From the NCBI GenBank assembly GCA_963836015.1, contig CAWIIF010000006.1, forward strand, positions 156,544 to 220,543: a DNA stretch of 64,000 bases. The letters run 5' to 3'. The translations under genes and the position numbers were made by a program. Source of the DNA: CAWCDJ01 sp963836015 (GTDB lineage: Bacteria > Acidobacteriota > Terriglobia > Bryobacterales > Bryobacteraceae). The notes under the pieces are model-generated. The model saw nothing but the letters and a program-made list of their open reading frames with translations. It had not been told where the DNA came from and searched no databases. Positions 7,760 through 16,436 of the stretch are shown in pieces (positions within the stretch are counted from its first letter, which is position 1; each line of letters starts with the position of its first letter).

Positions 7760-9093
7760 AACTCTTCGGAATCTTTTTCATCGCCGCGATGGCAGGTTGG
7801 GCCGCTGCGGGTGAGGCCATTCTCATTCGCGACGCGGATGTCTACCCGGTGACCAGCGCGCCCGTGAAGAACGTCTCCGTGTTAATCCGCGACGGAAAGA
7901 TCGCCGAGATCGGCCCCAAGATCGCCGCGGCGAAAGGCGTGCGGGTGGTGGAAGCCAAGGGCCTGCGTGTCTACCCAGGCATTATTGATTCCGGCACAGA
8001 GCTGGGCCTTTCGGAAATTTCCGCCGAGCGCATGACGGTGGACACCGGCGAGCTGGGAGAGTTCATGCCGCAGCTCCGCGCGCTGGTAGCAGTTAACCCG
8101 GAGAGCGAGCACTTCGGGGTGGTCCGGGTGAACGGCATCACCAGCGCGATGACCTTCCCGTCTTCGGGTGGAGGCGGCGGGGGCCGCTTCGGGGGCGGCG
8201 CCAGCCAGATGATCGCCGGCCAGGCCGCGCTGATCCACACCGACGGCTGGACGTGGGAGGAGATGGAAATCAACCGGTCGGCCGCCATGCACGTAATTTT
8301 CCCGAGCCTGGGAGGGCGCGGCGGACGCGGTGGACCGGCGCCCGACAGCGCCTTGCTCGAACTGTTTGGAAACGTGGGCGCGACAGGCTTTGCCCAGCAG
8401 AAGCGCAACTACGAAGAGCAGGTCGCCAAGCTCACGGACTTCTTCGAAGACGCGCGGCGCTATCAGAAGGCGCGGACGGCGGGCGCGCCCGGCTTCGAGC
8501 GCAACCTGAAGTACGAGGCCATGATCCCGGTGCTCGAGCGCAAAATGCCGGTGGCCGTCTCGGTCAGCCGCGCTTCATGCATCCACGACGCCATCGCATT
8601 CGCCGAGAAAGAGCATATCCGGATGGTGCTGCTGCAGCCGCGAGAGATCCTGAAGGTCGCGGCTGAGGTCAAAGCGAACAACATCCCGGTGATTCTGGGC
8701 CGCGTCCTGGCCCTGCCCGAAACCGAGGACTCCCCTTACGACGAAGCGTTCACCCTCCCCGGAGAAGCCTACAAGGCCGGCCTGAAGATCGCATTCGGGA
8801 CCTTCACCAACGAGTTCGTGCGTAACATTCCCTACGAGGCGGCGACGGCCGTTGCATTCGGGCTGCCTTACGACGAAGCGCTCAAGGCGATTACCATCAA
8901 CCCGGCCGAAATCTGGGGTGCTGCCGATCGGATCGGCTCGGTGGAAAAGGGTAAGGACGCGGACCTGATGGTAACCGACGGCGACCCTCTAGAGATCCAG
9001 ACACAGGTCAAGCACCTCTACATTAAGGGCAACGAGGTCCCTCTGACCAACAAGCAGACCCGGCTCTACGAGAAGTATTCCAGCCGTCTGTAG
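7756..9093 (+). CDS. Amidohydrolase-like protein without the HxH metal motif
   Basis: A secreted 445-residue paralogue of the two preceding proteins. After the signal peptide the HxH element reads PGIIDSGTELG, with Gly80 and Glu82 in place of the histidines. The later histidine and aspartate motifs are also absent (RVLALPETED and FGTFTNEF stand where the middle protein has HxL and NSDD). The scaffold is kept, including AADRIGSVEKGKDADLMV. A Gly/Arg-rich insert lies near residues 136-150. Loss of all metal ligands with an intact fold suggests a structural or binding role beside the active middle protein. Confidence 0.8.
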   Translation: MKLFGIFFIAAMAGWAAAGEAILIRDADVYPVTSAPVKNVSVLIRDGKIAEIGPKIAAAKGVRVVEAKGLRVYPGIIDSGTELGLSEISAERMTVDTGELGEFMPQLRALVAVNPESEHFGVVRVNGITSAMTFPSSGGGGGGRFGGGASQMIAGQAALIHTDGWTWEEMEINRSAAMHVIFPSLGGRGGRGGPAPDSALLELFGNVGATGFAQQKRNYEEQVAKLTDFFEDARRYQKARTAGAPGFERNLKYEAMIPVLERKMPVAVSVSRASCIHDAIAFAEKEHIRMVLLQPREILKVAAEVKANNIPVILGRVLALPETEDSPYDEAFTLPGEAYKAGLKIAFGTFTNEFVRNIPYEAATAVAFGLPYDEALKAITINPAEIWGAADRIGSVEKGKDADLMVTDGDPLEIQTQVKHLYIKGNEVPLTNKQTRLYEKYSSRL

Positions 9094-9098
9094 GAATC

Positions 9099-9131
9099 AC
9101 ATGAGCCGCGGTGCGCCTTTGCGGCTCATGT
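9099..9131. terminator. Bidirectional hairpin between convergent genes
   Basis: A perfect 11-bp stem (ACATGAGCCGC at 9099-9109 with its complement at 9121-9131) and an 11-nt loop sit between the amidohydrolase stop and the GHMP kinase stop, overlapping the latter. There is no clear T-run on either side, so termination is probable but not certain. Confidence 0.6.
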
Positions 9132-10121
9132 CACAATCTTCGGCTTAATTACGATCACGCCCAGCGGTTTCATGACCTCCGCCAGCCGTTGAAACATCGC
9201 CTCGTCAGTGTAAGTTCCCACGATCGCGCCGCCCGACCCGGCGAAGTTGGACGTCGCGCCCGCACGGCGCGCGGCGTGGACCATCTCCAGGTTGCCCCGG
9301 TCGATCTGGTAAATACGCGCCCGCAGGTCGAAGTTGGCGTCCACCAACTGGTCGAGCCTCTGGTAATTCCGTTCGAGCAGGCAGCGGCGGCCTTCTTCGG
9401 CGTAACCCGCCCAGGTTTCCATGGCCGAAACTACTTCCGGGTCGCCGCGGCGCCAGCGCTCCCGCAGGTTACTGTGAAAGACTTCGGTTCCTTCGCTCAG
9501 CGAAGTCCGGCAGGCCACATAGACGTTAGGCAGCAGGGCGGGGTCCAGGTGCTCGTATTCGCCGTATCCGCGAGTTTCCATGAGGTGGCGCGCGAAGTCC
9601 ATATAGACCAGGCCGTGGTACGCCTGTATCACGCGGTCTTGCAGGCCCGCGGGCACGTTGAGCTCCTTCGTCTCGGTTTCGAGCACAAGGTTGGCTTGCA
9701 CCGGCAACGGGATATCGAGGCCGTAGTATTGACTCAGGGCCCGTAGGGACGCGGTAATAATGGCGCTCGACCCGCCCAGGCCCAGCCGCTGCGGGATGTT
9801 GGATTCATACTCCAGCGTAAAATTGCGGTTTTCGAGCTCCACGCCGCGCTCCGCGCAATAGTCGATCAGCCGCACGATCAGGGCCTGGATGATTCGGATC
9901 CCGCCGTAGTAGCCGCGCCACCGCGTGGTGCGATACAGGTCGTCTAGGTTTTCGAAGACGGGCAGGTCCGCTTTGGAAGGCTTAATCTCCAGCCGCCCGC
10001 TGGGATAGAGCAGGACCCGTGCGCGGAAGTTAGACATCGCAAACGACAGAGTCTTGCCGAAATATCCATCACTCGGATTCCCCAGGAATCCGGCGCGCGC
10101 ATAACCGTACGTTTCGATCAT
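9126..10121 (-). CDS. GHMP kinase, glucuronokinase-like
   Basis: A 331-residue GHMP-superfamily small-molecule kinase. The N-terminal GFLGNPSDGYFGKTLS and the ATP loop IPQRLGLGGSSAII (around residue 110) resemble plant-type glucuronokinases more than homoserine, mevalonate or galactokinases. The third motif is NFAGSGGAIVG near residue 295. The probable reaction is phosphorylation of a sugar acid at C1, but substrate is inferred from motif resemblance only. Its ATG overlaps the dtd stop by 4 bp. Confidence 0.75.
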   Translation of the reverse strand: MIETYGYARAGFLGNPSDGYFGKTLSFAMSNFRARVLLYPSGRLEIKPSKADLPVFENLDDLYRTTRWRGYYGGIRIIQALIVRLIDYCAERGVELENRNFTLEYESNIPQRLGLGGSSAIITASLRALSQYYGLDIPLPVQANLVLETETKELNVPAGLQDRVIQAYHGLVYMDFARHLMETRGYGEYEHLDPALLPNVYVACRTSLSEGTEVFHSNLRERWRRGDPEVVSAMETWAGYAEEGRRCLLERNYQRLDQLVDANFDLRARIYQIDRGNLEMVHAARRAGATSNFAGSGGAIVGTYTDEAMFQRLAEVMKPLGVIVIKPKIVT

Positions 10122-10573
10122 GGCCGGCTCCGCTCCGTGGAGTCGATCAGGATGGTTACCGGCCCGTCATTTACCAGGGACACATTCATGTGAGCCTGGA
10201 ACACGCCGGTTTGCACCGGAACGGGTCCTTTTCTCGCTAGTTCCACGAAGTAATTATAGAGAGCTTCGGCCTGCTGTGGGGCGGCAGCCTGGTCAAAGCT
10301 GGGACGGCGTCCCCGCCGGCAGTCGCCGTAAAGAGTAAATTGCGACACAATCAGCAGTTCGCCCCCGGCATCCTGGATATTGCGATTCATCTTGCCTTGT
10401 GCATCGGGAAAGATCCGCAACCCCAGAATCTTGTCTCGCAGATACTCCGCGTCACCTTCCGTATCATCCCTTGATATGCCCAGGAACACGAGCAACCCCG
10501 CGCCGATGGCTCCGGAGGTAACGTCATTCACTTCGACCCGGGCCTCCTTTACACGCTGAAGCACTATTTTCAT
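10118..10573 (-). CDS. dtd: D-aminoacyl-tRNA deacylase
   Basis: DTD removes D-amino acids (and Gly) mischarged on tRNA. The 151-residue protein has both cross-subunit motifs: SQFTLYGD and NDGPVT (in the form VSLVNDGPVTILID). The start is taken as ATG 10571-10573 (MKIVLQRV), because GGAAG lies just upstream; a GTG three codons earlier is possible. It forms a two-gene unit with the overlapping GHMP kinase. Confidence 0.93.
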   Translation of the reverse strand: MKIVLQRVKEARVEVNDVTSGAIGAGLLVFLGISRDDTEGDAEYLRDKILGLRIFPDAQGKMNRNIQDAGGELLIVSQFTLYGDCRRGRRPSFDQAAAPQQAEALYNYFVELARKGPVPVQTGVFQAHMNVSLVNDGPVTILIDSTERSRP

Positions 10574-10639
10574 GACTTCCACTTAATGAGCTTTCTTATA
10601 TTGACACAGCTTATGTTATAGTGTGCGAAGGGTGAACCG

Positions 10640-10915
10640 ATGGCACGAACCAAAAGCACAGAAGATCTGACTACTCTCCAGATGGCCCTGGTGGGTTATC
10701 AATTCGAGAAGCAGAAGATCGAAGATAAGATTCGCGAACTTCAGGCGCAACTGAAGGGCAAGGGGGCCGCGCTGTCATCTACCGCGGCAGCCAAGAAGGC
10801 CCCGGCTGTGAAACGTGTTCTGAGCCCGGCGGCACGCAGGCGCATCGCTGCCGCACAAAAGAAGCGCTGGGCAGAGCACCGTAAGCGCGCCGCGCAGGCC
10901 GCCAAGGCCGAGTAA
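10640..10915 (+). CDS. Small basic coiled protein, possible nucleic-acid binder
   Basis: A 91-residue highly basic protein. Residues 10-42 form a helical, coiled-coil-like segment (YQFEKQKIEDKIRELQAQL), followed by an Ala/Lys linker and the tail SPAARRRIAAAQKKRW. That tail recurs in bacterial small basic proteins of unknown role that may bind DNA or RNA. It is transcribed alone, divergent from dtd, with a hairpin after the stop. Function is not known. Confidence 0.65.
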   Translation: MARTKSTEDLTTLQMALVGYQFEKQKIEDKIRELQAQLKGKGAALSSTAAAKKAPAVKRVLSPAARRRIAAAQKKRWAEHRKRAAQAAKAE

Positions 10916-10941
10916 CCCCGGGCATCCGGAGCACGCTGGCA

Positions 10942-10957
10942 CGGACTCTCCAGTCCG
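10942..10957 (+). terminator. Possible terminator after the small basic protein
   Basis: CGGACT and AGTCCG flank a CTCC loop 27 bp after the stop; a T-rich stretch (GTTTTTGTTT) follows 12 bp later. The gap between stem and T-run makes this a weak intrinsic terminator. Confidence 0.4.
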
Positions 10958-10996
10958 GGGCCGATACGTGTTTTTGTTTACTTTTAGCGCGCGGTC

Positions 10997-11374
10997 ATGA
11001 TAGTCGGAACCGGTATCGATCTGGCGGAGGTGCCGCGCATTCGTGCCACCATCGAGCGTTTCGGCAACAGGTTTATCCAGCGTATTTATACACCCCTCGA
11101 GATTGCTTACGTCGAGCGCAAGGCCAACCGGTACGAGCGGTATGCAGCCCGCTTCGCCGCGAAAGAGGCGGGCATGAAGGCGATCGGGACAGGTTGGCGC
11201 CGCGGAGTAAGATGGCAGGATTTCGAAGTAGCCAACCTGCCTTCTGGGAAACCTACGCTGCGGTTTCACGGAGTTGCCGCGGAGGTCGCGCGGAAGCTGG
11301 GCGTCCGCAACGTCGCTTTGTCGCTGACGCATACGGCCGAGGCCGGCATGGCGCACGTAATCCTGGAAGATTGA
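10997..11374 (+). CDS. acpS: Holo-[acyl-carrier-protein] synthase
   Basis: AcpS transfers 4'-phosphopantetheine from CoA to acyl carrier protein. The 125-residue protein has the magnesium and CoA motif GTGIDLAEVPRI at the N-terminus and FAAKEAGMKAIG at about residues 53-64, with LSLTHTAEAGMAHV at the C-terminus. Size and motif spacing match the family. It is a single gene, convergent with the DUF1552 protein. Confidence 0.93.
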   Translation: MIVGTGIDLAEVPRIRATIERFGNRFIQRIYTPLEIAYVERKANRYERYAARFAAKEAGMKAIGTGWRRGVRWQDFEVANLPSGKPTLRFHGVAAEVARKLGVRNVALSLTHTAEAGMAHVILED

Positions 11375-11401
11375 GCCGGCGAAGGCCGCGCGGCGCGCAA
11401 C

Positions 11402-12742
11402 TTAGCTGAGATCTAGCCCTGCCAGCTCACCGGTCGCGTCGCCGAAGTGCTCCATCCGAACCCCCATCCGGTCCATCATGCTGAGGAACAGGTTGCACAT
11501 CGGGGTCTCACGGCGGTAGACCACGCGCCGTCCGGTCTTGATGGTGCCGTTCGCGCGCCCCGCGATCAACGTCGGCAGGTCTTCGTGCAGGTGGCGATTG
11601 CCATCGGAGAGACCGGCGCCGTAAACCACCATCATGTGATCGAGTAGTGAGCCGTCGCCTTCCTTGGTGGCTTTGAGCTTCTCCACCCATCCCGCGAACT
11701 GCTTCATGTGATAGGTATTGATCTCCGACACCTTCTCCATGAGCGGTTCCTGGTTCCGGTGATGCGTGAGCGGGTGGTGGCCGTCCGAGATGCCGATCTC
11801 GCGGTACGCGCGCGACGTACCTTCGTGCGTCACCAGGAAAGTAAGTACGCGAGTCAAGTCGGCCTGGAACGCGATGGTCATCATGTCGGTCATCAGCTTG
11901 AAGTGCTCGGCGAAATCGGCCGGGATGCCATAAGGCTTATCCATGTGCGGGTCGATCTGCGCGTTGTCCTTCTCGGCCTTCTCCAGTTGCCGCTCTACCT
12001 CGCGAATAGACGAAAGATACTCATCCAGCTTCCGTTTGTCCGTGGGACCGAGTCCGTTTTCTAGTTTCCTGGTATCTTCGGTTACGAAATCGAGGATGCT
12101 CCGCCGGAACATCGCCTGGCGCGCCCGGGCCTGCGGGCTCATCGGCACGCCGTCGCCGAACAGCCGTTCAAACAGCGCCCGCGGGTCGAGGACCGGGGGC
12201 AGCGGCTGCGTGGCACTCCGCCACGCAAGGTTATTGGTGTAGGCGCAAGAGTAACCGGAATCACAGTCGCCCGACTGCCGCGCGTCTTCCAGCCCGAGTT
12301 CCAGCGAAGGAAAACGCGTCTGGCCGCCCACTTCGCGCGCCACCAGCTGGTCCATCGAGACACTGGCGTGTATGTCGGTGGTGCTCTTTTTCACCTGTAC
12401 GCCGGTAAGGTACGAGCCGCAGCACCGGCCATGGTCGCCCGCGCCGTCGAGCAGCGCGCGGCCGCTGTTGTGCGTCAGGTTGCCGAGCATCAGGATGTCG
12501 TCTTTGTAAGGCTCGAGCGACTTGAGCACGCGGGGCAGCTCGCCCAGCTTGCCTTCGTATTCCGGATTCCAATCGCGCATCATGATGCCGTTCGGCACAT
12601 ACACGAATGCCATGCGCAAAGGAGGCTTGGCGGCGGCGGCTCGAGCGAACGCGGGAACCATGGCATCGAGGAACGGCAGCGAAATGGCTGTCCCCATTCC
12701 CCGGAGAAACGAGCGGCGTGGCAGTGCCTTCGGAATCATCAT
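11402..12742 (-). CDS. DUF1552 secreted protein
   Basis: A 446-residue protein with a Tat-type signal (RRSFLRGMG, then a hydrophobic stretch to about residue 36), so it is exported folded. The body has FVYVPNGIMMRDW, SLELGLED and VYGAGLSDGNRH, the DUF1552 pattern found in planctomycetes and acidobacteria. Family members are almost always encoded beside a DUF1592 cytochrome-like protein, as here, with a 4-bp overlap. The biochemical role is unknown. Confidence 0.88.
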   Translation of the reverse strand: MMIPKALPRRSFLRGMGTAISLPFLDAMVPAFARAAAAKPPLRMAFVYVPNGIMMRDWNPEYEGKLGELPRVLKSLEPYKDDILMLGNLTHNSGRALLDGAGDHGRCCGSYLTGVQVKKSTTDIHASVSMDQLVAREVGGQTRFPSLELGLEDARQSGDCDSGYSCAYTNNLAWRSATQPLPPVLDPRALFERLFGDGVPMSPQARARQAMFRRSILDFVTEDTRKLENGLGPTDKRKLDEYLSSIREVERQLEKAEKDNAQIDPHMDKPYGIPADFAEHFKLMTDMMTIAFQADLTRVLTFLVTHEGTSRAYREIGISDGHHPLTHHRNQEPLMEKVSEINTYHMKQFAGWVEKLKATKEGDGSLLDHMMVVYGAGLSDGNRHLHEDLPTLIAGRANGTIKTGRRVVYRRETPMCNLFLSMMDRMGVRMEHFGDATGELAGLDLS

Positions 12743-15051
12743 CTCTTTGCGATCTCTTTTGGCTTACCCTGGTTTTGACTGGAGGTCGCTTCGCCTCTCC
12801 GCGATTGGAAAGGAACGCTGTCGACCACCTCGTAGATCAGCGACTGGAAGGGATACTTCGACTGGGACCAGTGCCCGGTAATCTCGTCGAGCGTACGGCG
12901 ATCGTAACTTCCCAGGCCCCTTCCCAGCGCATAAGTCAGCATCTTCCCCGCCATGAGGCGCGCAAATTCGGGGAGCTGGCTTTCGAGCAGCGAGCGCATT
13001 TCGCCGGGAGTGGAAAACGTCTTGCCGTTGGGCAGCATGCCGCTGGCATCCACCGGGAACTTGCCGTCCATGGTCCGCCATTTGCCGATGCCGTCGTAAT
13101 TCTCGAGGCCGAATCCCAACGGGTCCATCTTGCTGTGGCAGGAGGCGCAGACGGGATCGGCGCGGTGCTTCTCCATCTGCTGCCGGAGCGACATCGACGT
13201 GCCGACGGCCGCTTCGTCGAGCGGCGGCACATCCGGCGGCGGCGGAGGAGCCGGGCTGCCGAGTATGTTCCCCAGGATGTACTGGCCGCGCAGCACCACC
13301 GAGGTCCGCGTCGGGTAACTTGAAACGGTCAGAACGCTGGCCTGTCCAAGGATGCCGCCCCGCTGGTCGGTGGCCAGGTCCACTTTGCGGAACTCCGGAC
13401 CGGTCACGCCCGCGATGCCGTAGAATTTCGCCAGCCGGTCGTTCAGGAACGTGTAGCGCGCATCCAGAAAGTCGGCCAGCGGACGGTTCTGGCGCAGCAC
13501 ATAATCGAAGAACAGGCGCGTCTCCGAATACATGGCATCGCGCAGTTCGGGACCCCACTCGGGGAACTTCTGCGGATCGGGCTTCACTACGTTGAGATTG
13601 CGCAGCTCGAGCCACTGACCCGCGAAGTTATCGGCGATGGCCGAAGAGCGGTCGTCGGCGAGCATGCGCTTCACCTGGGCGTCGAGCACGGCCGGCTCGT
13701 GCAGCTTACCTGATTCCGCCAGCCTCAGCAGCTCGTCGTCCGGCATCGAGCTCCACAGGAAGTAACTCAGGCGCGAGGCCAGCTCCACGTCGCTGACACG
13801 ATGGATTTTGGAAGGATCGGTGGGGAACGCATCGTGTTCGATGCGGAACAGGAAATTGGGCGACACCAGCATCGCCTCGATGGCCAGTTGGATCCCCTGC
13901 TCGGTGGTTTCTCCGTTGGCCTTCGCCAGCGCCACGAACTTCGTGAGAGCGGCCACCTCCGCACGAGTCACCGGCCTGCGGTACGCGTGCCGGGCCAGCG
14001 TGGAGATGATCTTATCGACGCACGGCGCGCCGGTCTCCGGATCGCAGATGAGAATTTTCTTTCGGCTGGCGCGCACCACCTTGGCCGGGTAAGGCCCCAC
14101 GAACGTGATCGAATCGAGATACTTATTCTTTTTGCTGTTGTACAGTTCCTTTGGGGTGAGCCCGCTGACGAAATCGTCGCCGATGAAGCCCGCGCGGAAC
14201 TCGTGGTCGCCCTCGCTCAGGAAGAGCCGCATGTGCTCTTCCGAGTAGGGATTGAAATACACCAGCTCCGATGGCTTGGTTTCGGCGCTCTGGCTGTGCA
14301 GCAGCTTGCCATCCACCCAAAATCCCAGCGTCACCGGCTTAGCATTGGGCGCTCGCTCCCCGGGCAGGCCGAAGATGATGTCGTATTCGCCGTCAAACGG
14401 AATTTCGCCGGCCGCCTCGATGGTGCTCGCATCCACGCGACGGATCTTCTTGTCTTTGGCCGCGAACTGAATCTGGAGCGGCTTCTTTGGCAGCGGATCC
14501 GCGCCCAGAGCTTTCGCCGAGATCTTCTGCGCCGCCGAGAGATACTTCTCCATCAGCACCGGCGATACGGTCAGCACGTCGCCGATGTTATCGAACCCGT
14601 TGCCCAGGTCGTCGGTCGGAAAACTCTTTTCGGCATGGAACTCCACGCCCAGCAGATCGCGGATGGTGTTCGAGTATTCGGCGCGATTGAGGCGGCGCGC
14701 GGTCACGCGCCCTGGATCGGGCTTGACGTTCTTGTCGGCCAGCTCGAACTGATGCTGCACATAAGCGATGGCTGCATCCAGTTGCGGCGGCCGCGGAATT
14801 CCGCGCGGGGGCATCTCGCCGGCCCGGAGCTTGTCCAGAATGCGCTCCCAGTCGGAGCGGTTCGCGGTAAGTGACGCGGCCTTGGTAAAAGGCGCGATGA
14901 CCATACCGCCTGAGGCGAGCTGCTGGTTGTGACACGGCGTGCAGGTCTTGGTCAGGACTGGCTGCACCGTGTTCTCGAACGAAGGGGCATCCGCCGCGAG
15001 GAGCAGTGGGACAGAGCAGCAAGCGCTTACGAGAATTCGACTGACGAGCAT
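12739..15051 (-). CDS. DUF1587/1592/1588/1585 protein with cytochrome c motif
   Basis: A 770-residue secreted protein. A signal peptide (to about A20) is followed by a heme-binding CTPCH at residues 37-41, then the DUF1587-like ARRLNRAEYSNTIRDLLG, the DUF1592-like ASRLSYFLWSSMPDDELL and the DUF1588-like CASCHSKMDPLGFGLENYD, which contains a second CxxCH. The set is typical of planctomycete-type cytochrome proteins. It is the first gene of the pair with DUF1552; the two probably form a periplasmic redox or polysaccharide-related unit, which is inference from co-occurrence. The start codon lies inside a perfect hairpin. Confidence 0.9.
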   Translation of the reverse strand: MLVSRILVSACCSVPLLLAADAPSFENTVQPVLTKTCTPCHNQQLASGGMVIAPFTKAASLTANRSDWERILDKLRAGEMPPRGIPRPPQLDAAIAYVQHQFELADKNVKPDPGRVTARRLNRAEYSNTIRDLLGVEFHAEKSFPTDDLGNGFDNIGDVLTVSPVLMEKYLSAAQKISAKALGADPLPKKPLQIQFAAKDKKIRRVDASTIEAAGEIPFDGEYDIIFGLPGERAPNAKPVTLGFWVDGKLLHSQSAETKPSELVYFNPYSEEHMRLFLSEGDHEFRAGFIGDDFVSGLTPKELYNSKKNKYLDSITFVGPYPAKVVRASRKKILICDPETGAPCVDKIISTLARHAYRRPVTRAEVAALTKFVALAKANGETTEQGIQLAIEAMLVSPNFLFRIEHDAFPTDPSKIHRVSDVELASRLSYFLWSSMPDDELLRLAESGKLHEPAVLDAQVKRMLADDRSSAIADNFAGQWLELRNLNVVKPDPQKFPEWGPELRDAMYSETRLFFDYVLRQNRPLADFLDARYTFLNDRLAKFYGIAGVTGPEFRKVDLATDQRGGILGQASVLTVSSYPTRTSVVLRGQYILGNILGSPAPPPPPDVPPLDEAAVGTSMSLRQQMEKHRADPVCASCHSKMDPLGFGLENYDGIGKWRTMDGKFPVDASGMLPNGKTFSTPGEMRSLLESQLPEFARLMAGKMLTYALGRGLGSYDRRTLDEITGHWSQSKYPFQSLIYEVVDSVPFQSRRGEATSSQNQGKPKEIAKR

Positions 15052-15066
15052 CCCCTGTAGGGGATG
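15049..15066 (-). promoter_or_regulatory. Hairpin enclosing the start codon and ribosome site
   Basis: On the minus strand CATCCCC-TACA-GGGGATG forms a perfect 7-bp stem with a 4-nt loop. The GGGG is the only visible Shine-Dalgarno-like element and the final ATG is the start codon of the DUF1592 protein, so a folded transcript would hide both. Confidence 0.5.
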
Positions 15067-15116
15067 TTACTGCAAATAAGTGCCGATCACAACCGGGGGT
15101 GTGCGTCTGGAACCAA

Positions 15117-16106
15117 TTACTGCTGCTTTTTCTTCTGCTGCGGACGAAAGCGCTGTCGCGGAACCGGATGGGTGCTCGCCAGCTCCGTATAAGCCTGGAT
15201 GACACGGTCCTTCTGGGCGGGGTCGGCGATCACGTAACGGTGTTTTCCGGCGCCCGCCGCAAAGTGGGTGCGGCCATCGTCGAGCACCGAGATCGTGCCC
15301 TCGCCGGACACCTGGAAGTAGGTCTCCTTCGGGCGGATCGCGTAGAGCGCCGCGGCCATCGCCCAGGATGGCGCGTCATAGGGCATCGGCCTGGCAGCGC
15401 GGTAGGCATCCACTACCGGGTGCGCTGGAGCCCACGCGAAGCCCTCCAGGCCCGACGCGGGAAACGGCAGCGCATCCCCCACCTCCGAACCGCAGGCCAC
15501 GATCGGGCTGGGCCATTCGGCCAGAATGCGGCGCGCGGCCCGGATGTCCGCCCGTATGCCCGGTTCCGGCAGGCCGTCGGGGTACGACCCCGCGCCCAGC
15601 ACCAGGTAGCGCACCTTCTTCGCGATCAGGTCCTTGGCCTCGGGAAGATCGAGCACCGCCGCGAGGTCGGTGGCCGGACCGGTACAGACCACGATCGCGT
15701 TATCGTCGAATTGGGCCGACAGGTTGTTGCGGATCAGGGCCTGCGGGTCGGCCGTGTCGTTGAGCTTCTCGATCGAGCGCGGATACTGGGCCTTGCCTTC
15801 CGGAGTCTGGCGACTGAGCGGTGCGGTGAGCAGCGGCGTATCGGGAGCCGCTTTGGAGGAAAGCGCCAGGCCGATCGGCTGCGCGATCGAGAAAGGACCC
15901 GGCTCGCCCGTATAAAAGCGCACAAGCACGTCGGCGAACTCGGCCGATTGCAGGCTGGGACGGCTCACGCTGACACCGACCACGCGCGCTTCACCCTTGC
16001 TTTGAAACCCGTAGAGCATGGCGAGAGCCAGGGCGTCGTCGATCGTATTCCCAATGTCGGAATCGAAAACCACCCCCACCGGCGGCCGGCCCCCTCCGAA
16101 TTGCAT
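15117..16106 (-). CDS. Nucleoside hydrolase (inosine-uridine preferring family)
   Basis: A 329-residue hydrolase that cleaves the N-glycosidic bond of ribonucleosides. The calcium-binding cluster is FDSDIGNTIDDALAL (D15, D17, D23, D24), with VCTGPATDLAAVL in the middle, both hallmarks of the family. ATG 16104-16106 is chosen because AGGAGG lies 12 bp upstream; a longer reading to 16283 adds 59 residues that resemble no domain. No signal peptide is seen in the chosen form. The C-terminus is rich in Gln and Lys. Confidence 0.85.
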   Translation of the reverse strand: MQFGGGRPPVGVVFDSDIGNTIDDALALAMLYGFQSKGEARVVGVSVSRPSLQSAEFADVLVRFYTGEPGPFSIAQPIGLALSSKAAPDTPLLTAPLSRQTPEGKAQYPRSIEKLNDTADPQALIRNNLSAQFDDNAIVVCTGPATDLAAVLDLPEAKDLIAKKVRYLVLGAGSYPDGLPEPGIRADIRAARRILAEWPSPIVACGSEVGDALPFPASGLEGFAWAPAHPVVDAYRAARPMPYDAPSWAMAAALYAIRPKETYFQVSGEGTISVLDDGRTHFAAGAGKHRYVIADPAQKDRVIQAYTELASTHPVPRQRFRPQQKKKQQ

Positions 16107-16230
16107 GATCGCTCGTTCCCTCCTGTGTGCCAGTATAGGCCGCGAAACGCAATCCGGTGCTGGAGCATCCAAATACACAGAGAACCAAGTTGTGGAATTT
16201 CCTACCCGTTCCAAGAAATCGGAGCCAGAG

Positions 16231-16374
16231 ATGAAGTGTGCCAAGTGTGGCCATGCCGAGTCCGAACACGGCGCCACCGGCACCCGGCCATGCCTGGCCG
16301 CCGTCGGCGAGCTCGCCGATCGGGATTTTTGCGCGTGCGACGAATACCGGCCTAAAATAGCCCGGGCGGCGTGA
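16231..16374 (+). CDS. 48-residue Cys-rich putative zinc-binding protein
   Basis: The peptide starts MKCAKCGHAESEHG and continues with PCLAAVGE and FCACDEYR. That gives CxxC-x(2)-H at the start and a CxC plus Asp near the end, consistent with a small zinc ribbon. Similar tiny CxxCGH proteins occur in soil bacteria with no known role. It diverges from the nucleoside hydrolase. A much longer upstream reading in frame is not supported because it is antisense to that gene. Confidence 0.5.
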   Translation: MKCAKCGHAESEHGATGTRPCLAAVGELADRDFCACDEYRPKIARAA

Positions 16375-16436
16375 ATCAGGTTAACCGGATTCCCAACTCC
16401 TCTTTTTAGATCTACAATACGGCCAGGAGGCTAGTG

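Noticed and set aside
10601..10622. TTGACA at 10601 with TATAGT at 10617 as a promoter for the small basic gene
   Set aside because: The spacing is only 10 bp, far from the 16-18 bp a sigma-70 promoter needs.
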